Assembly: GCF_000283155.1 (NCBI RefSeq)
Contig: NW_004454159.1
Location: 19,177,801 to 19,241,800 of the forward strand
Direction of reading: 5' to 3'
Source: Ceratotherium simum simum
Taxonomy: Eukaryota > Chordata > Mammalia > Perissodactyla > Rhinocerotidae
DNA: 64,000 nucleotides
Shown: positions 45,312 to 57,589 of the stretch, piece by piece
Layout: each line of letters opens with the position of its first letter
How positions within the stretch are numbered: position 1 is the first letter of the stretch
Made by a program: the position numbers and the translations under genes
Notes under the pieces: generated by a model
What the model saw: only the letters and a program-made list of their open reading frames with translations
What the model was told of the DNA's origin: nothing
Database searches by the model: none

Positions 45312-45642
45312 CAAAGGTGGGCAAACTATGGCCCAAGGCCAAACATAACCTGTTGCCTGCTTTTGCATGACCGTGAGCTAAGAATGGCTTTTACATTTTT
45401 GAATGATTACAAAAAAATTAAAAGAATACTACTTCTGATACATGAAAATCATTGGAAATTTAAATTTCAGTGTCTATAAATAAAATTTTATTGAAACACA
45501 GTCACGTACATTGATATAGGTGTTGTATACAGCTGTTTTTGTGGTACAATGGCAGAATTGAGTAGATATGACAAAAACTGTATGATCCAAAAAACCAAAG
45601 TCAACTATCTGGCATTTTACAGAAAATACTCTCCAACCCCTG
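45312..45642. mobile_element. non-autonomous hAT (Charlie-type) DNA transposon
   Basis: Starts CAAAGGTGGGCAAACTATGG and ends TCTCCAACCCCTG, giving inverted ends CA-GG-GTTGG. An exact 8-bp duplication ATTTAGAG flanks it, which is diagnostic for hAT. Interior AATAAAATTTTATTGAAACA and GGCAGAATTGAGTAGATATG match a very common ancient mammalian MER element. It has no transposase and is a fossil. Confidence 0.9.
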
Positions 45643-45650
45643 ATTTAGAG

Positions 45651-46183
45651 GGATGATGTATTCCAAACCTTTTACCAGAGTTTGTCTATTGGGCTTGATG
45701 ATAGTGAGCTTAAATTTTAGATCACATTCCATATTTAGGACAGTTTATTTATTTTTTTATTTCCACTAAATCAAAAAAGCCTAATTTATTGGAGGTCATT
45801 AAATGGTAGCAACTGTTTGGTAGTTACAGTAGACAGTTATAAACATTTTGATCAAACATAGATTCAGGAATTATAGAATGAGTTCTTACAGAAAACTACC
45901 TCCAGAACTTTCTCAGATGCTCCCACAAGGAGCATAGACGAGAATTCAAAGGTTGAATATTTCTTTGTGGTGATAGAGTGGGTGGTCACCTACTCTCAGC
46001 TTTGGTTGCATTCAACTCTGTGATGGATTTCATTATGTTCTGTGTTATTATTGGGATATGGCTTTTAAATGTGGCTCAAAATTTATCGTAAATTTATTTC
46101 TCCAATGAACTGGAAAAATAATCAAATTGGAAAAGTCATGTTCTTGGAGATGATGCCATTTGCAGCCCTGTTTGGTCTTGATA
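45651..46183. other. unassigned non-coding sequence
   Basis: No recognisable element. Confidence 0.45.
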
Positions 46184-46197
46184 AAAAAAAAATTCTG

Positions 46198-46426
46198 GGG
46201 CCAACCCGGTGGCATAGCGGTGAAGTGCACGCTTTCCACTGTGGTGGCCCGGGGTTCGGATCCCAGGCACGCACTGACACACTGCTTGTTAAGCCATGCT
46301 GTGGCGGTGTCCCACATAAAGTGGAGGAAGATGGGCACAGATGTTAGCCCAGGGCCAGTCTTCCTCAGCAGAAAGAGGAGGATTAGCAATAGCTGTTAGC
46401 TCAGGGCTGATCTTCCTCACAAAAAA
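46198..46426 (+). mobile_element. ERE: ERE SINE, plus strand (long form)
   Basis: Head GGGCCAACCCGGTGGCATAG, B box-like GGTTCGGATCC, tail modules ACAGATGTTAGCCCAGGGCC and TAGCTGTTAGCTCAGGGCTG, then poly(A). Target duplication AAAAAATTCTG at about 46187-46197 recurs at 46430-46440. The frames of 92, 113 and 79 codons across it are SINE artefacts. Confidence 0.95.
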
Positions 46427-46440
46427 AAAAAAAAATTCTG

Positions 46441-46794
46441 ACATTTTATCATGGATATTAAAAATTATGCATGTTTTTGAAATGTAGGTTCAGCCCATAC
46501 AAGACACTTAATAGATTGTTGAGATCTGCTACTTAAGAAGTTGCTTAACATAATAGAAAATGTCTTTATTGACTATCAATTACATGAAAAAATGTTATCA
46601 CATCCTTCATTTCAAAAATTCACGTGAGAATCTTTCTCTCAACCGTCAGGGAAAAGTTCACTCAACTTCACTGGGAAAAACACTCTTGTATACGTGGCCT
46701 ATTTCTTTACACGTCTAAAAACATGTGTACTTGGTGACTGTGGTGTCATTGTATTAATGAATTTTGCTATTTCCTTCAATAAATGTCAATAGGC
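46441..46794. other. unassigned non-coding sequence
   Basis: No recognisable element. Confidence 0.45.
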
Positions 46795-48099
46795 AAATTT
46801 TTTTAATTTAATATTTTTAAAATTATATAGGTAATAGATGAATACATTATCATTTCAAAAATATTAAAACATTAAAAATACATTTAAAGTACCTCTTAAC
46901 AGCCCTATACAATTTTATTCTCCTCTCTAGAAGCAACCATTTTATCAACTCAATGTATAGTTTTCTCAACTTCTTTTATGAATTAACATGTAGAAATATG
47001 TTTTTTGTGTTGTATGTGATTTTAGCATAAATATTGTAATACTATATGTATTATTTTTAGTTTGCTTTTTTCACTCAACAGCATATCTCCTACTGTTTAA
47101 TGCTACCAGACATGTCCTATGATGTCTTTAGTAATTCTCCTATTGAAGAAACACTGAGATTGCTTTCAGTTTTTTCCTGTTACAAACATTGCTATATTAA
47201 ATATCCTTGTTTATATCCTCTTGTGCATATGAATCAATGTTTCACTAGAGTTGATACCAAGAAGCAGATTTTCTAGAGGTTCACACATTTTAAATTTTAA
47301 TAGATACTATCAAATTGGCCTTCACTATGTTGTGCGTACATATAGTATCGTGAGACTGATGCGAGGGCTCCTATTCCCCACATCCTGGACAACATTCTAA
47401 TTTTTGCAAAGTAGTAGGTGAAAAATGGTATCCTATTGCTATCTTATTTTCTTTTTAAGGAAATTAAGCATCTTTTATATGCTTTATTAATCGTTTGAAT
47501 TTTTTCTCTTCTCTGAGTTGCCTGTTTATGTATTTTTCCCATTTGTCTGTTGGGCTCATTGTTCTTTACTTATGCACTTTGTATATTTTCAATATTTTGG
47601 ATGGAAAATGTTGTTTTCCCAGGCTAATACTTCCCATAACATGAATGGTGGTGTCTCATGTCAAATGGAAGTTTTAATGTTGTTACCAAATATATCAATC
47701 TTTTCACATTTGTTTTTGCTATGCTTCTTGTTTAAGAAGAACTTTCTAAGACATGTGCAAATATATTTTCTTTTCCTATTTGATTTTTAAATGTTTAATC
47801 TAAGTAGATTTTTTTTGGTAAATGATATGAGATAGGGATCTAACATTTTCCAAATTATTAGCAGATTGCTCCAATAAAATTTATCTAGTATTTATTTTCT
47901 CACTAATTTGAAGCAATACTCTTATTAGACCTTAAATTTCCATGTGTACATGAGAATTTCAGGACCTGTATTCTGTTCCATTCATTTCCTTGCTATTAAC
48001 TTGGTATTTTTGGCTGAACCATTTTAATTTTTGTGACATTATAATTATTTTTAGTATTTGGTAGTGTGATTCCCTTGCCACTATTTTTATTTTTCAAAA
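46795..48099 (-). mobile_element. old L1 (L1M/HAL1-type), minus strand, left part
   Basis: Reading the plus strand, it is an L1 backwards. First comes the 3' UTR (ACCTCTTAACAGCCCTATAC, GTTTGCTTTTTTCACTCAAC). Then comes decayed coding sequence (TTGCTTTCAGTTTTTTCCTG, CAAATTGGCCTTCACTATGT, TTTTCCCATTTGTCTGTTGG). It is one of the longest LINE fossils in the window. The 90-codon plus frame at 47518 is antisense. Confidence 0.85.
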
Positions 48100-48116
48100 T
48101 TGTCTTGGCTATTCTT

Positions 48117-48371
48117 CTTCTTCTTCTTTTTTTTTTGGTGAGGAAGATTGGCCCTGAGCTAACATCTGTTGTCAATCTTCCACCTTTTGCTCAAGGAAGA
48201 TTGTTACTGAGCTAACATCTGTGCCAATCTTTCTCTATTTTGAATCTGGGACACCACCACAGCATGGCCTGATGAGCGGTGTGTAGGTCCGTACCTGGGA
48301 TCCAAACCCACGAACCCTGGGCCGCTGAAGTGGAGTATGTGAATTTAACCACTATGCCACCAGGCCAGCCC
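48117..48371 (-). mobile_element. ERE: ERE SINE, reverse orientation (long form), nested in L1
   Basis: Reversed tail modules (TGAGCTAACATCTGTTGTCA, TGAGCTAACATCTGTGCCAA) and head ending ATGCCACCAGGCCAGCCC. Long target duplication: TTGTCTTGGCTATTCTT at 48100-48116 and TTGTCCTGGCGTTCTTG at 48372-48388, three mismatches. The target words are L1 sequence, so the SINE landed in the L1. Confidence 0.93.
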
Positions 48372-48690
48372 TTGTCCTGGCGTTCTTGCACATTTCCTTG
48401 TATTATTATAGAATCAGTTTACTAAGGTCGCTATAAAGAACTAAAATTTTATTGTGATTTATTTGAGTTTAATGATAAAATGTCATGAGTTTAAGTATTT
48501 TTATACCAGTGATTTTCCTTTCTAATAACATAGTATATCTTGCCATTTATTTAGATCTTACGTCATTCAATAAAATTTGGTGGTTTTTCTTATTAAAAAT
48601 CTGTACACTTTATATTATATTTATTCAAACATATTTTAGTTTTTCATTGTATATAGAGTAAGATATATTCTACTATATTTTGTTTCTGCT
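48372..48690 (-). mobile_element. old L1, minus strand, right part
   Basis: Resumes the L1 after the ERE: GCACATTTCCTTGTATTATT, AATTTTATTGTGATTTATTT, TTTCTTATTAAAAATCTGTA. Confidence 0.7.
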
Positions 48691-51160
48691 TATTGCTAGT
48701 GCTAGTGCTAATTTGGCTTTTCATGGTAAAACACTGTCCATATACCTTTGTATTTAAGGGACGATCAGTTTTAGGCTTAGGATGAGACATGGGCATAGGG
48801 TTGTCTAATTGGATGCTCCCACCCAGGACTTTGACTCTTAAGGGAATGATTCAAATATTTCAGGAAAGTCGAGGAGTTCATAAAGGAAGCACCAAGTTCC
48901 AGCAACTATGGTGGCATGTGTCAAGTGGTGGCTCTGCTACAGGCATTACTCTGATTATTCTGGATGTTATCTTGGCTGTGTTCCACCATCTAGCCTCCCT
49001 TAGACACTACACTGCCTGCCATAGAAGCCTGTGTCTTCCAGGCATCCCATTGATCCCATGACCTACCTGTTACCCATATAACAATTTTCTTTTCTATTTA
49101 AATTCACCAGAGTTTGTTCTCTTTCTTGCCACCAAGAACACTGGTTGGATAGATTTTGTCACAAAGGAATGGGTTTCAGTTGAAAGCCCCTCAGGAAAAT
49201 GAGGCTATAAAGAATCTGGGATTGGTCGTCTGTTCTGGGTTTGGAAAAGGTCATGAAAATCCCATTAACATCCAGTGATGATACTCTGAAAGCCCACTCC
49301 CAATAGTGGCCAAGAAGTTAGTTAAATTATCATCAGCAGTCACCTTGAGTGAAGTGCTTATTGAGGTCAACGTTTGGAGGGATCGTGTTGCTGTTGCCAC
49401 ATAACACTATAAAAGGCAATAGCTAGTTCTAATAATGCTTCAAAGCTTAAAGAAAGAGTAACTAAACTCAAATCCATAAGTTCTTGTCACAGAGATGAAC
49501 TGAAAACAAGAGATTTCCCATGACTCTGTCAACAGGAACTTTACATCTTTTAGTTACAGAGCTAAGGTGACTAAACTAAATCAAACTAAAAATTTGATGC
49601 AGCATAGTGCTGAAATACATTGTTATTTGAATCACAGCCTCACAAGGTCACTTCTGTGAATGTTAGGGTATTGATTAGGTAAGAGTGGTCCTCAACAATT
49701 TAGATGGGGAACAATTAGAATAATTGAAGCACTTTCATCCCCCACTGAGCCTTTATTGATCACTTAAGCACATCTCTTCCCTTGTATGAGGAGGGATATA
49801 TTTCCTTGCTAGAAGATCTTATATCTCCCTCATCTACGGGAGTTACCTGGCAAAATGAGTACAATTCCCCTTATGCCTATTTCCCTCCAAACAATCAGAC
49901 ATATAGGTAGAGTAAGATCCCAACAGGACCCAAGGGGCCAACTGTAAGATCAAATCTGGGGAGAAATGAGAAACTAACCAAACGAAAGAATTGTACAAAT
50001 TTGCTAATTTACAGGAACTAAAATCTAAGGAATATATGTAGGAATGAATTCTGAAGTTTCACATCTAAGAAGAAAGAAACATTTTAGATCAGACTGAATT
50101 TCGCGATGAACATACACATACCAGATTATTCTTCTTCTAGTCATCATGAAGTTGAATTTCTATACTTGTTTACTTAAACTTTTCTATAATATTTGGAAGT
50201 TGGTTTAATGGTTACTTTCCAAAGACTGCTAGTTTATTAATTTATAAATAACTGATATCCATTAGAGAAAACTACATTTGTTAAAATGTGTGCTGGAAAG
50301 AACTATGTTTTTTCGTTCCTCTATCAGAGCAGATTAAATTTGCTCATTACCTTTATCAAAATTAACCCAGTAAATGTGACCTCCCTAACCTGTGATAATT
50401 AGTTGAACTAGTAAATACTAATAATGGATTCTTTTATTTTTGAAAATAAAATTGATGTATGACTAATATTTTAGCTTTATAACACCATATAAAATTTTGT
50501 TCTTCTACTTTGATATATTGTGGAAGAAAGATTATTGGTGTGGATTTCTCATGTCCCACCTGCTCACCACTGAGTAGGCCTTGCAACATTTCCTCCACCA
50601 AAGTCTTGATAACTACATAGGTGATAACAGCACCAGCATCTTTGCAAAGAGCTGTATTGGCTCTTCCCTCTACTATGGAAATGCTGGTGGGAACGCTGCA
50701 ATTTTAATGGGCTCCATGATTTTGATGGAAAGCGAATACCCAGAGGATGGCAAAGCCCAAAAAGCAGTTTAGTTAATAGCTAAGTTAATAACCCAACTAT
50801 TAAAAGCAAGATGGCCAATTACCGTAACAGGAAGCAAAACGAATCTGGTAAACTGAATAATCTAAACCACATGAATCTTTAGTAGTACTTAATTGATCAT
50901 GGGAAACCTAGATGAAAACAAACTAACAAGCAATAAAATAGCCACCACGGTCTCCTATTCAGACATCCAGATTATGTAAGGCAGATTTTTGGCCCGAGTC
51001 TACCTCCAATTGAACCCCAAACCCACTTTGTGGGTATGTCCCTAGTTTCTGAATATGGAGTTGGAATCACTTCTGCAGCAGATGCTTTTGGTGCCTTGCG
51101 AAGCATTCTCTCAGTTCATCTCCTGTTTCCTAAAATGTTTTCTTTTCCTTTTTTGGTCTT
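48691..51160. other. unassigned non-coding sequence, 2.5 kb
   Basis: I recognise no repeat or gene. Frames of 90 codons (48789-49061) and 63 codons (50581-50772, with a glycine/alanine/asparagine-rich middle, YYGNAGGNAAILMGS) have no known domains. The second is slightly protein-like and might be a pseudogene fragment, but this is not supported further. Confidence 0.4.
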
Positions 51161-52560
51161 TTCTCTTCGTAGGAGAATGGGTGAGATCTAGTGTTATGGG
51201 TCAGTGGATGAGATCTAGTGGATAATTGAAGGAGTAGACCTTTTCTAGAGCTTGTACGGTTAAAAAGAGGGAAGGAAGTATATTTGGACACAAATGCAGG
51301 GGGTGGATAGATGTGATGGAGGGGTCTTGTGGAAGTTCACTTCTGATTGCTTCTCTTCTCTCAGTGAAATAGGAAACAAGTTCATCAGCTGGGAGACAGG
51401 CTGAGGGAGGAGAATTTCAAAATTCCAGATTGCATGGAATCAAGTAGGTGAGTGGGAGAGTGATTGATCTGGGGAAATTGAGTAAAATTGCCAGGCAGCA
51501 TTGTGGGCCCATTTAAAGTGGTCACAAATTAAAGTAAGTACAGTCAGCATTGTTACAATAGTGATGTGCGACTGTGTGAGTGTGCGCATGTGTCTGTGTG
51601 TGTATCTGTCTGTTTTCAATCCCATTCAACTACTTGGGTACAAGTGTGAAGTAGGCAGAAATTTAAACTTAACTAAGGTTTTGGTTTAGCCAAGGGAATA
51701 AGATAAATAGTGAGAGAAACTAGAGAATTGAGGTTATACGCAATGGAGGGATTCAATGACTGATAGGGTAGGTTGCACACATTGGGAAATGAGGAAGTGC
51801 GTTGAGTGAGGGAAAAGGCCATAGAAGCAATGAATTATAAGTAATGGTGGGGAGAAGGGATTGTTGTGGTTGGGGTAATAATATGTGTGACTTGAAAAGA
51901 TAGGAAAGGTCAGAGTGAGGGAAGACTGAAATTAAGATTTTGGAGGAGGGGGTTTAGTGTTTGATAGTGACAAGATTTAGAGTAGGGTTGTGGAAATGAA
52001 TAATCAAGGTAGGCTGTAGGACAGTATCATTGGATGAGAAGAAATAAGGGATTAGAAGGTCAGAGGCTGAAAAGATCATCTGTTTGCCTGTTGCAAAGAA
52101 CAGCAATTATGACCAAGGTGACTATATAATTTGTTGACCAAATGGGAACACTTTTGAGAGTAAAATGTGGATCTATTCAAAATTACCAAACGATAACCAA
52201 TGAAGTTGGGACATCGTTATGTAAGAAGTAGTAATGGAGAGAGTGCCAGTGAGCAGTAGATAAAATCTTCAGGTAATAAGAGGAGTGACCTTGGGGTTAT
52301 CAGAAGAATGAAGGACAGTGGATACTCCAATGGAATGGATTTTAAGCTAGCGTTTTTGGTTACTGACATGAACAGTGATAAAGTATTTGATGAGTATAAT
52401 GGTGGAAAGGATTTTGTGTTGAGGTATGGAGGAGTTTGGTAGGAACCTGCTGAAGTCTGAGGCTCCTTCTTGATTTTTGATCACGAGAGTATGGAATCTG
52501 AGAAGATGTGGTGCACACTCTCTACCCTCTTGCCCTGCCAAAGGTAGCCTATGTTCACTA
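51161..52560 (+). mobile_element. purine-rich old repeat, tentative
   Basis: A 1.4 kb G/A-rich strand: GGATGAGATCTAGTGGATAA, GGGAGACAGGCTGAGGGAGG, TTTTGGAGGAGGGGGTTTAG. The style resembles the purine-rich parts of the old repeat at 5885-7250 and 18065-18960. A TG-rich stretch lies at 51573-51612. Family and ends are uncertain. Confidence 0.4.
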
Positions 52561-53639
52561 ACCATTATCATCTTTTCCTACAATAGATGCTTCAAAGACT
52601 CACTGGAAATATATATGAAACATAAGGGAAAAGAGGCAGAAAGAGGAATAATCTAATGAGTAGACTTCATAGAAAATAAATCAGAATAATCTTTCTTGGG
52701 TCAAGGACTTGCTCTGAGGTTTTAACCTGCTATGGTTTAAGCTTTTTTATTTCTGTATAGTTCAGATGTATTCCAAAAAAGGTTAAAAGGTATTCATTTA
52801 ATTGCCTGTGTGGATGTTTGGGCAGGAATTAGAGAAAATGTTGGAAAATTGAATGAAAATGTGGTTTGTTAATAGTTTACCTTCAAGACTCAAATGAAAA
52901 CATGAAAAGGAAATGAAAATGGGCAAAAATAATAGACAAAAGACATATCTCACCAAGTTGGTTTTATATAACTTGTTATAATAATCAGCTTTCAGGAACA
53001 GAAGATAGCACATAAGTGGCTTCCTTTGTTCTGTCACTAACCAGGCCGAAGTACTGGGGCAGGTAAAATTTCCAGTTGCATTGTGGGAAGTGCCTAGCTG
53101 TCTTGAACAACAGCTTGGCTGATGGTATTATTTGACTCAGAAGGAGACCTCATTCTTTTGAGAAAAGAAAGAAAGAGCTTAGCTGATAATACACCAGGAA
53201 TCCTTAGGCAAAACTCTTTTCAATATGTAAATAAGTGATAATCATTCGCTCTTTGTCATTCTGTTTCTCTCCGTCTTTCATATCACCCCATGAGGTTCCA
53301 GACATACATTTAGCTACTGAAATAACTTGAGGTACAAATAAGTGTACTTGAAAAAAAGCCTCTACATCTGTGAAAAGCGGCTCCAACTAGAATATTAATA
53401 CATTTATTTAAATTTAAAATCCATTTCAGGTTTTGAAAAGCCTCAAGTTTAGTTACTTTTTGCTCTATAACAATGTCTTTATGTTCGAGTCAAATGAAGG
53501 AACTGTTCTCTTTGCTCCCTTTGTTTTGAAGAATAAAGCAGGTAAAGAAATGAAGTTTGAGAGATGATGTGTAAGACTTTTTTTTTCTTGGAGCATATTG
53601 AACTACTCGGTAAGTGGTGTGATAAACGCACATCAAAGG
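52561..53639. other. unassigned non-coding sequence
   Basis: AT-rich, no recognisable element. Confidence 0.45.
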
Positions 53640-53905
53640 TCATTTTGAAGCACCGCTGTCCTGTCCTTTGCCTGGATAACCCCTAATTATCCTTCAAACC
53701 TCAGGTAGTTGTCATGTCTTCCAGAAGTCCTCTCGAAGTCCCAGGGATAGATGGTTTTCCTGGCATAGCCTTCATGTTTTCTTCTTTCACAGCACTCATC
53801 ATCACATTATATTGAAATTAAGGTCCTAATTCATTTTTATATACTCAATGCTATCTGTTATATGTGGCCTATAAGGAATGCACAATAAATGTTGGTTTAA
53901 TTAAA
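53640..53905 (+). mobile_element. L2: L2 LINE 3' end, plus strand
   Basis: GCCTGGATAACCCCTAATTA, ATCCTTCAAACCTCAGGTAG, GTCTTCCAGAAGTCCTCTCG, AGCACTCATCATCACATTAT and finally GCACAATAAATGTTGGTTTA are L2 3' UTR in order. Confidence 0.85.
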
Positions 53906-55094
53906 ATGTAGAGAACGGTCCTTTGACTATTTCTCTTTTCACTGTCTCATAGAAGCAGTTATATATTGCAGTGGCATTTTTGGATCTGAAAATCCTAATG
54001 AATCTTCCAGAAGTGTTCTGCTAAGTAGTTTAAGTGTTAAGAAAGCAATAAAAGTCCATAATATGCTTGTGCTAACATCCAAATTTATCCTAGGCAAAAC
54101 AGTGGAGGCAGAAAGTTTTAAAAATCTCTCCTTTCAGCGTCAGAATCCTCTCCAATGGTACTTCCTTCTCTTTACGAAGTGTCAGTTATGCCTATGTTGC
54201 TCTCTAGATTTTTATGAAGGTCATCCTTCCAGAATGACCTTCTCTTCCTCCTCCAGCAAAGTTTGTTTTTACTGACAGAACATTTGGAAAGGATATAATG
54301 AAAAAATTCTGTCTAAAATGTCTCTCACTCATAACAAGTATGAGATGTAGCTCATTTGTCTTTTCATTAAGGCTTTTGACAAAACCCAGTGCTGGATGAA
54401 CCAAATAATCCTCTTTTTCTGTGTTTATGCTTGAACAAGAAGGTGGAAGTTAGGAATCACCAAAATAAAGCAGATGGTTTTCCACTCTACGTTCATCCTC
54501 CCCAGCCTCAAATGGATCTTCAAGTTACCTGGTGGTTTTTTTCAGGTTCTCTAGAGCACAGAGCTTGAGGCAAGGATTAATACGCTGTTCTTAATGGGGA
54601 CGATGGTGAGGATATGGAAAATGAGAAGTGAGGCATGAACAAACGTCAAACAACACAGTGTGATGAGTTATCATGCTGCCTACCTGCTTCATGTGGGCTG
54701 TAAAGTGACATAGTGGGTCACTCAGCAGGCGTGTTCTCTCAGCAGGCAGAAAGAATTTCTATGGTTGGGCTCTAAGGAAGATCTGTATCTCAGAGTAGTC
54801 TGCGGAGGAGAAAAAAGATGGGGAACGTAACATCCAGTTCCTTCTTGTCTCCCATTTCTCATGCATTTTGGGGTGTCATTTTTTTGCCTGTTGGTGTGTT
54901 CAGGAAGCCCTATGGTGTGGCATTTTATTGAAGGTCAGAAGTGGAAAGGTCTCTTAGCATGGATAGGCTCAGTATGTGAGATGGGGAGCCACATAGGCAC
55001 AGCACCCAGAATCTACCCTGGGAAGCTTGCCAAAGGCAACAGTGGTGGCCATGGCATGGTACAGGAGGGTGGTAGTCCTTTCTAAAAAAAAGTA
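53906..55094. other. unassigned non-coding sequence
   Basis: No recognisable element or gene. Confidence 0.45.
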
Positions 55095-55420
55095 ATAATC
55101 AAGAGAATTTAAGGAGGGTATGGTGGCATTGTAATGCATCAGCTTGGCTAGGTTGAATATGTTTCCCAGAATTCCTCTTCCTGTCGATTTTCTTTTAGAT
55201 GGGTCAAAGGACATCTTCACACGAGATATAAAAGACAGAAGTGAAGCACCAGTCATTTTATTTTTTACACACCGAAAGTTGCGGTTGAAGCTTTTGTAGC
55301 TCACATATGTTGTTGCTTATCTGTTGGCTCAACTCATTACTTGTAACTGTTCCAACTTCCTGTGGATTTTCCTTCACTTGCACTCCTGGGCCAAGTGTGT
55401 CTTTAATTCCATGATGAAAG
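55095..55420 (+). mobile_element. possible ancient interspersed repeat, unnamed
   Basis: ATGCATCAGCTTGGCTAGGT, TTTCCCAGAATTCCTCTTCC and GTAGCTCACATATGTTGTTG strike me as a dispersed mammalian repeat, but I cannot name it. The 111-codon reverse frame at 54969-55304 overlaps it. Confidence 0.35.
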
Positions 55421-56395
55421 ACGCCACTTTCTCCTCAAGGACACTTACCCCATCAAGGTTGGGTTTTGGTTTGTCCTCATGGGTTTCAGTTGCTTCTTGC
55501 TCTCCCCATTTTGCATCCTTCTTCCTTCTTTACTGCCTGCCCTCAAGTTCCAACATCAGTCATGAAGACAACAGTTTTACAGAGACTGTTTCACCAGTGT
55601 CCACAATTGCATAATGTCAAATACTACATAGCAGTTTTCCTTTATGAAGCCTTGACTGATGCAGAGGGGAACAAGGTTTTTGTACACTATGGTCTACCTG
55701 TTGTACCTCCACGAGCCTCTTATGTCCTCCGTTGTACCCAAGTCCCTTATATTTTTTTGTCTGAGACTGGAGATGCCCTTTCTCCTACCCTGAAGAGTCC
55801 AATCAACCACACAGACCCTTTCAAGGCAGTGTTTAGTCTTCATCTCCTGGATGACTAAGCAAAGAGAGTTAGTGAAACAAAGCTATAGTCCCCACAGTTG
55901 GCAAAAAGAGATGGCGGGTCCATGCTTTAAAGAACATGCCTCATCATGTAAGGCATCTGCTTCAGGTGAGTTCATTATTCAGTTTCCAGGGAAGGGGCTG
56001 CTTTTTCTACCAAACATGGTTCAGTATTATTTGGGCTTTCAAGATTATTCGGTTCACTCACCAAAATATTCCCATCCCAGGCCTCAGTGTCCCACTTTTT
56101 CTCTCCCACTGCCTTGACTATAACATAAGACATCTGAAAGCTCTACATTTAGTCCTCATTGCCATTCCATTACCCAAATAACCAGATCTTGGGCTTGATT
56201 TTCAGTACAGTCTGCTGTGGATACAGAAGGTAAGGGTCTCCTTTAAAGCTACCACTCAGATAATTTGGCTTTTAAAACATACCCTCTTTTTTGGAGGGAA
56301 TTTTTCTTTTAAAAACTTTTACATGCCCTTTTTTTTTCTTCTTGCACAGTCTCTAGGGTTGTCTTAAGAAGCCATCCTAATGCACATTTCTTTTA
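55421..56395. other. unassigned sequence with overlapping frames
   Basis: Plus-strand frames of 96 (55324-55614), 130 (55466-55858), 88 and 81 codons overlap here. The 130-codon frame has no recognisable domain and is not supported by start context or splice sites. Slightly richer in C/T than the neighbours. Confidence 0.35.
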
Positions 56396-56440
56396 AAAAT
56401 TTATTTATTTATTTATTCATTCATTCATTCATTTATTTTT
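56396..56440. repeat. (TTTA)n/(TTCA)n microsatellite
   Basis: Four TTTA units followed by four TTCA units and a T-run. Confidence 0.9.
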
Positions 56441-57124
56441 TGGTATATTGGTGTAGTATATTATTTCACCCAAATCCAGAATAGGAGGGGCAACAGCATG
56501 GATGACGCTGCGTGAGGTACACCAGGTATGGAGTTGACCTTGGGTTTCAACATGGGCTATAGCAGCTTGGAGGTCTCAACAATGGTGACAGTGACTTGGA
56601 GGGAAGTGGTTAGTTCTGAAAAAGGGAAGCCATTGATGAAACCTGAGGAAGGACATTTGTGTCTAATACAATGGTAACACTCATATGCTTCTCTGGCCAA
56701 CTCATTTTTCCATCCTCTATAACCGTTATTTCAAACTCTATCTAATCTAGTCCAGCTACAAACCATTTTACTCCCTTACACTCAACAGTAAACCTTGGCA
56801 CCTCTTTCATAGAGCGTACACACGAGAGTAACGAGAAAGATACTTTCTTATGCGGTAGACATTAAAGATGCAAGCTCACCTCTATCTGTATCTGTTCTAT
56901 ATTTGTTTCGTCTTATTTACAATAGAAGAGCAATCTTTTTTTTTTTTTTTTATTAAGATCATTTCTTCTTGTATCCCCTCTTACCAGCTCAGAAACCTGA
57001 AGTCACTGGCTGACTTTTCCTTTTCTTTCTCTTACATTCAAACTTTCCATCTCAGCTGATCATGTAGCAGGCTTTATCTATAAATTTATGTGTGTATAGT
57101 GTAAAGGCGGTTGTGTATGCAAAT
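56441..57124. other. unassigned non-coding sequence
   Basis: No recognisable element apart from a T-run at 56936-56952. Confidence 0.45.
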
Positions 57125-57306
57125 ATCCCTGACTTGAATAGAATTTTATTTTATTTCTAAAGTGGTACGTGCTCATTGTTAAAAGTTAAATGTTATACAT
57201 AGAAAGGTTCATAATCTTTATCTTCCTCCCTCTCTATTACCTCTCCTCAAGAGCAACAATATCAGCAATTTGATATGTTCATACTAAGCTATACAAATAT
57301 ATACTG
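57125..57306 (-). mobile_element. old L1 3' UTR, minus strand
   Basis: ATTTCTAAAGTGGTACGTGC, CTCATTGTTAAAAGTTAAAT and TATTACCTCTCCTCAAGAGC are reversed old-L1 3' UTR. It breaks off at about 57306 and resumes at about 57590. Confidence 0.7.
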
Positions 57307-57589
57307 TGCAAGAGACAGTCAGTGCTTACTGAATATCGTCTGCCTTTCCCATCCTCCTTCTCTTGCTGAAAGATTGGGTTCACGTGCAAATCATGAGATC
57401 TGAGTGGAAGGGATGTGTGTCACTTTGGGACTAAGGCCCTACTGTGGCAACCTTAGAGGTTCCAGGTGGCATAACTTCCAGGTGGAGAAGTTCTCCTGAC
57501 TGTCATGGGCTTTGTATGAGAAAGATATAAATCTTTACTGTGTTACTCTGCTGAGCTTTTAGGGTTTTTCTATTGAAGTAGCTTGTGAC
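57307..57589. mobile_element. 280-bp insertion, possibly an LTR fragment
   Basis: Separates two parts of an old L1. The end (AAATCTTTACTGTGTTACTC, TGCTGAGCTTTTAGGGTTTT) resembles a common mammalian MaLR-type repeat end. Family uncertain. Confidence 0.4.

Noticed and set aside
46048..46399. Frames of 113, 92 and 79 codons on both strands
   Set aside because: All overlap an ERE copy.
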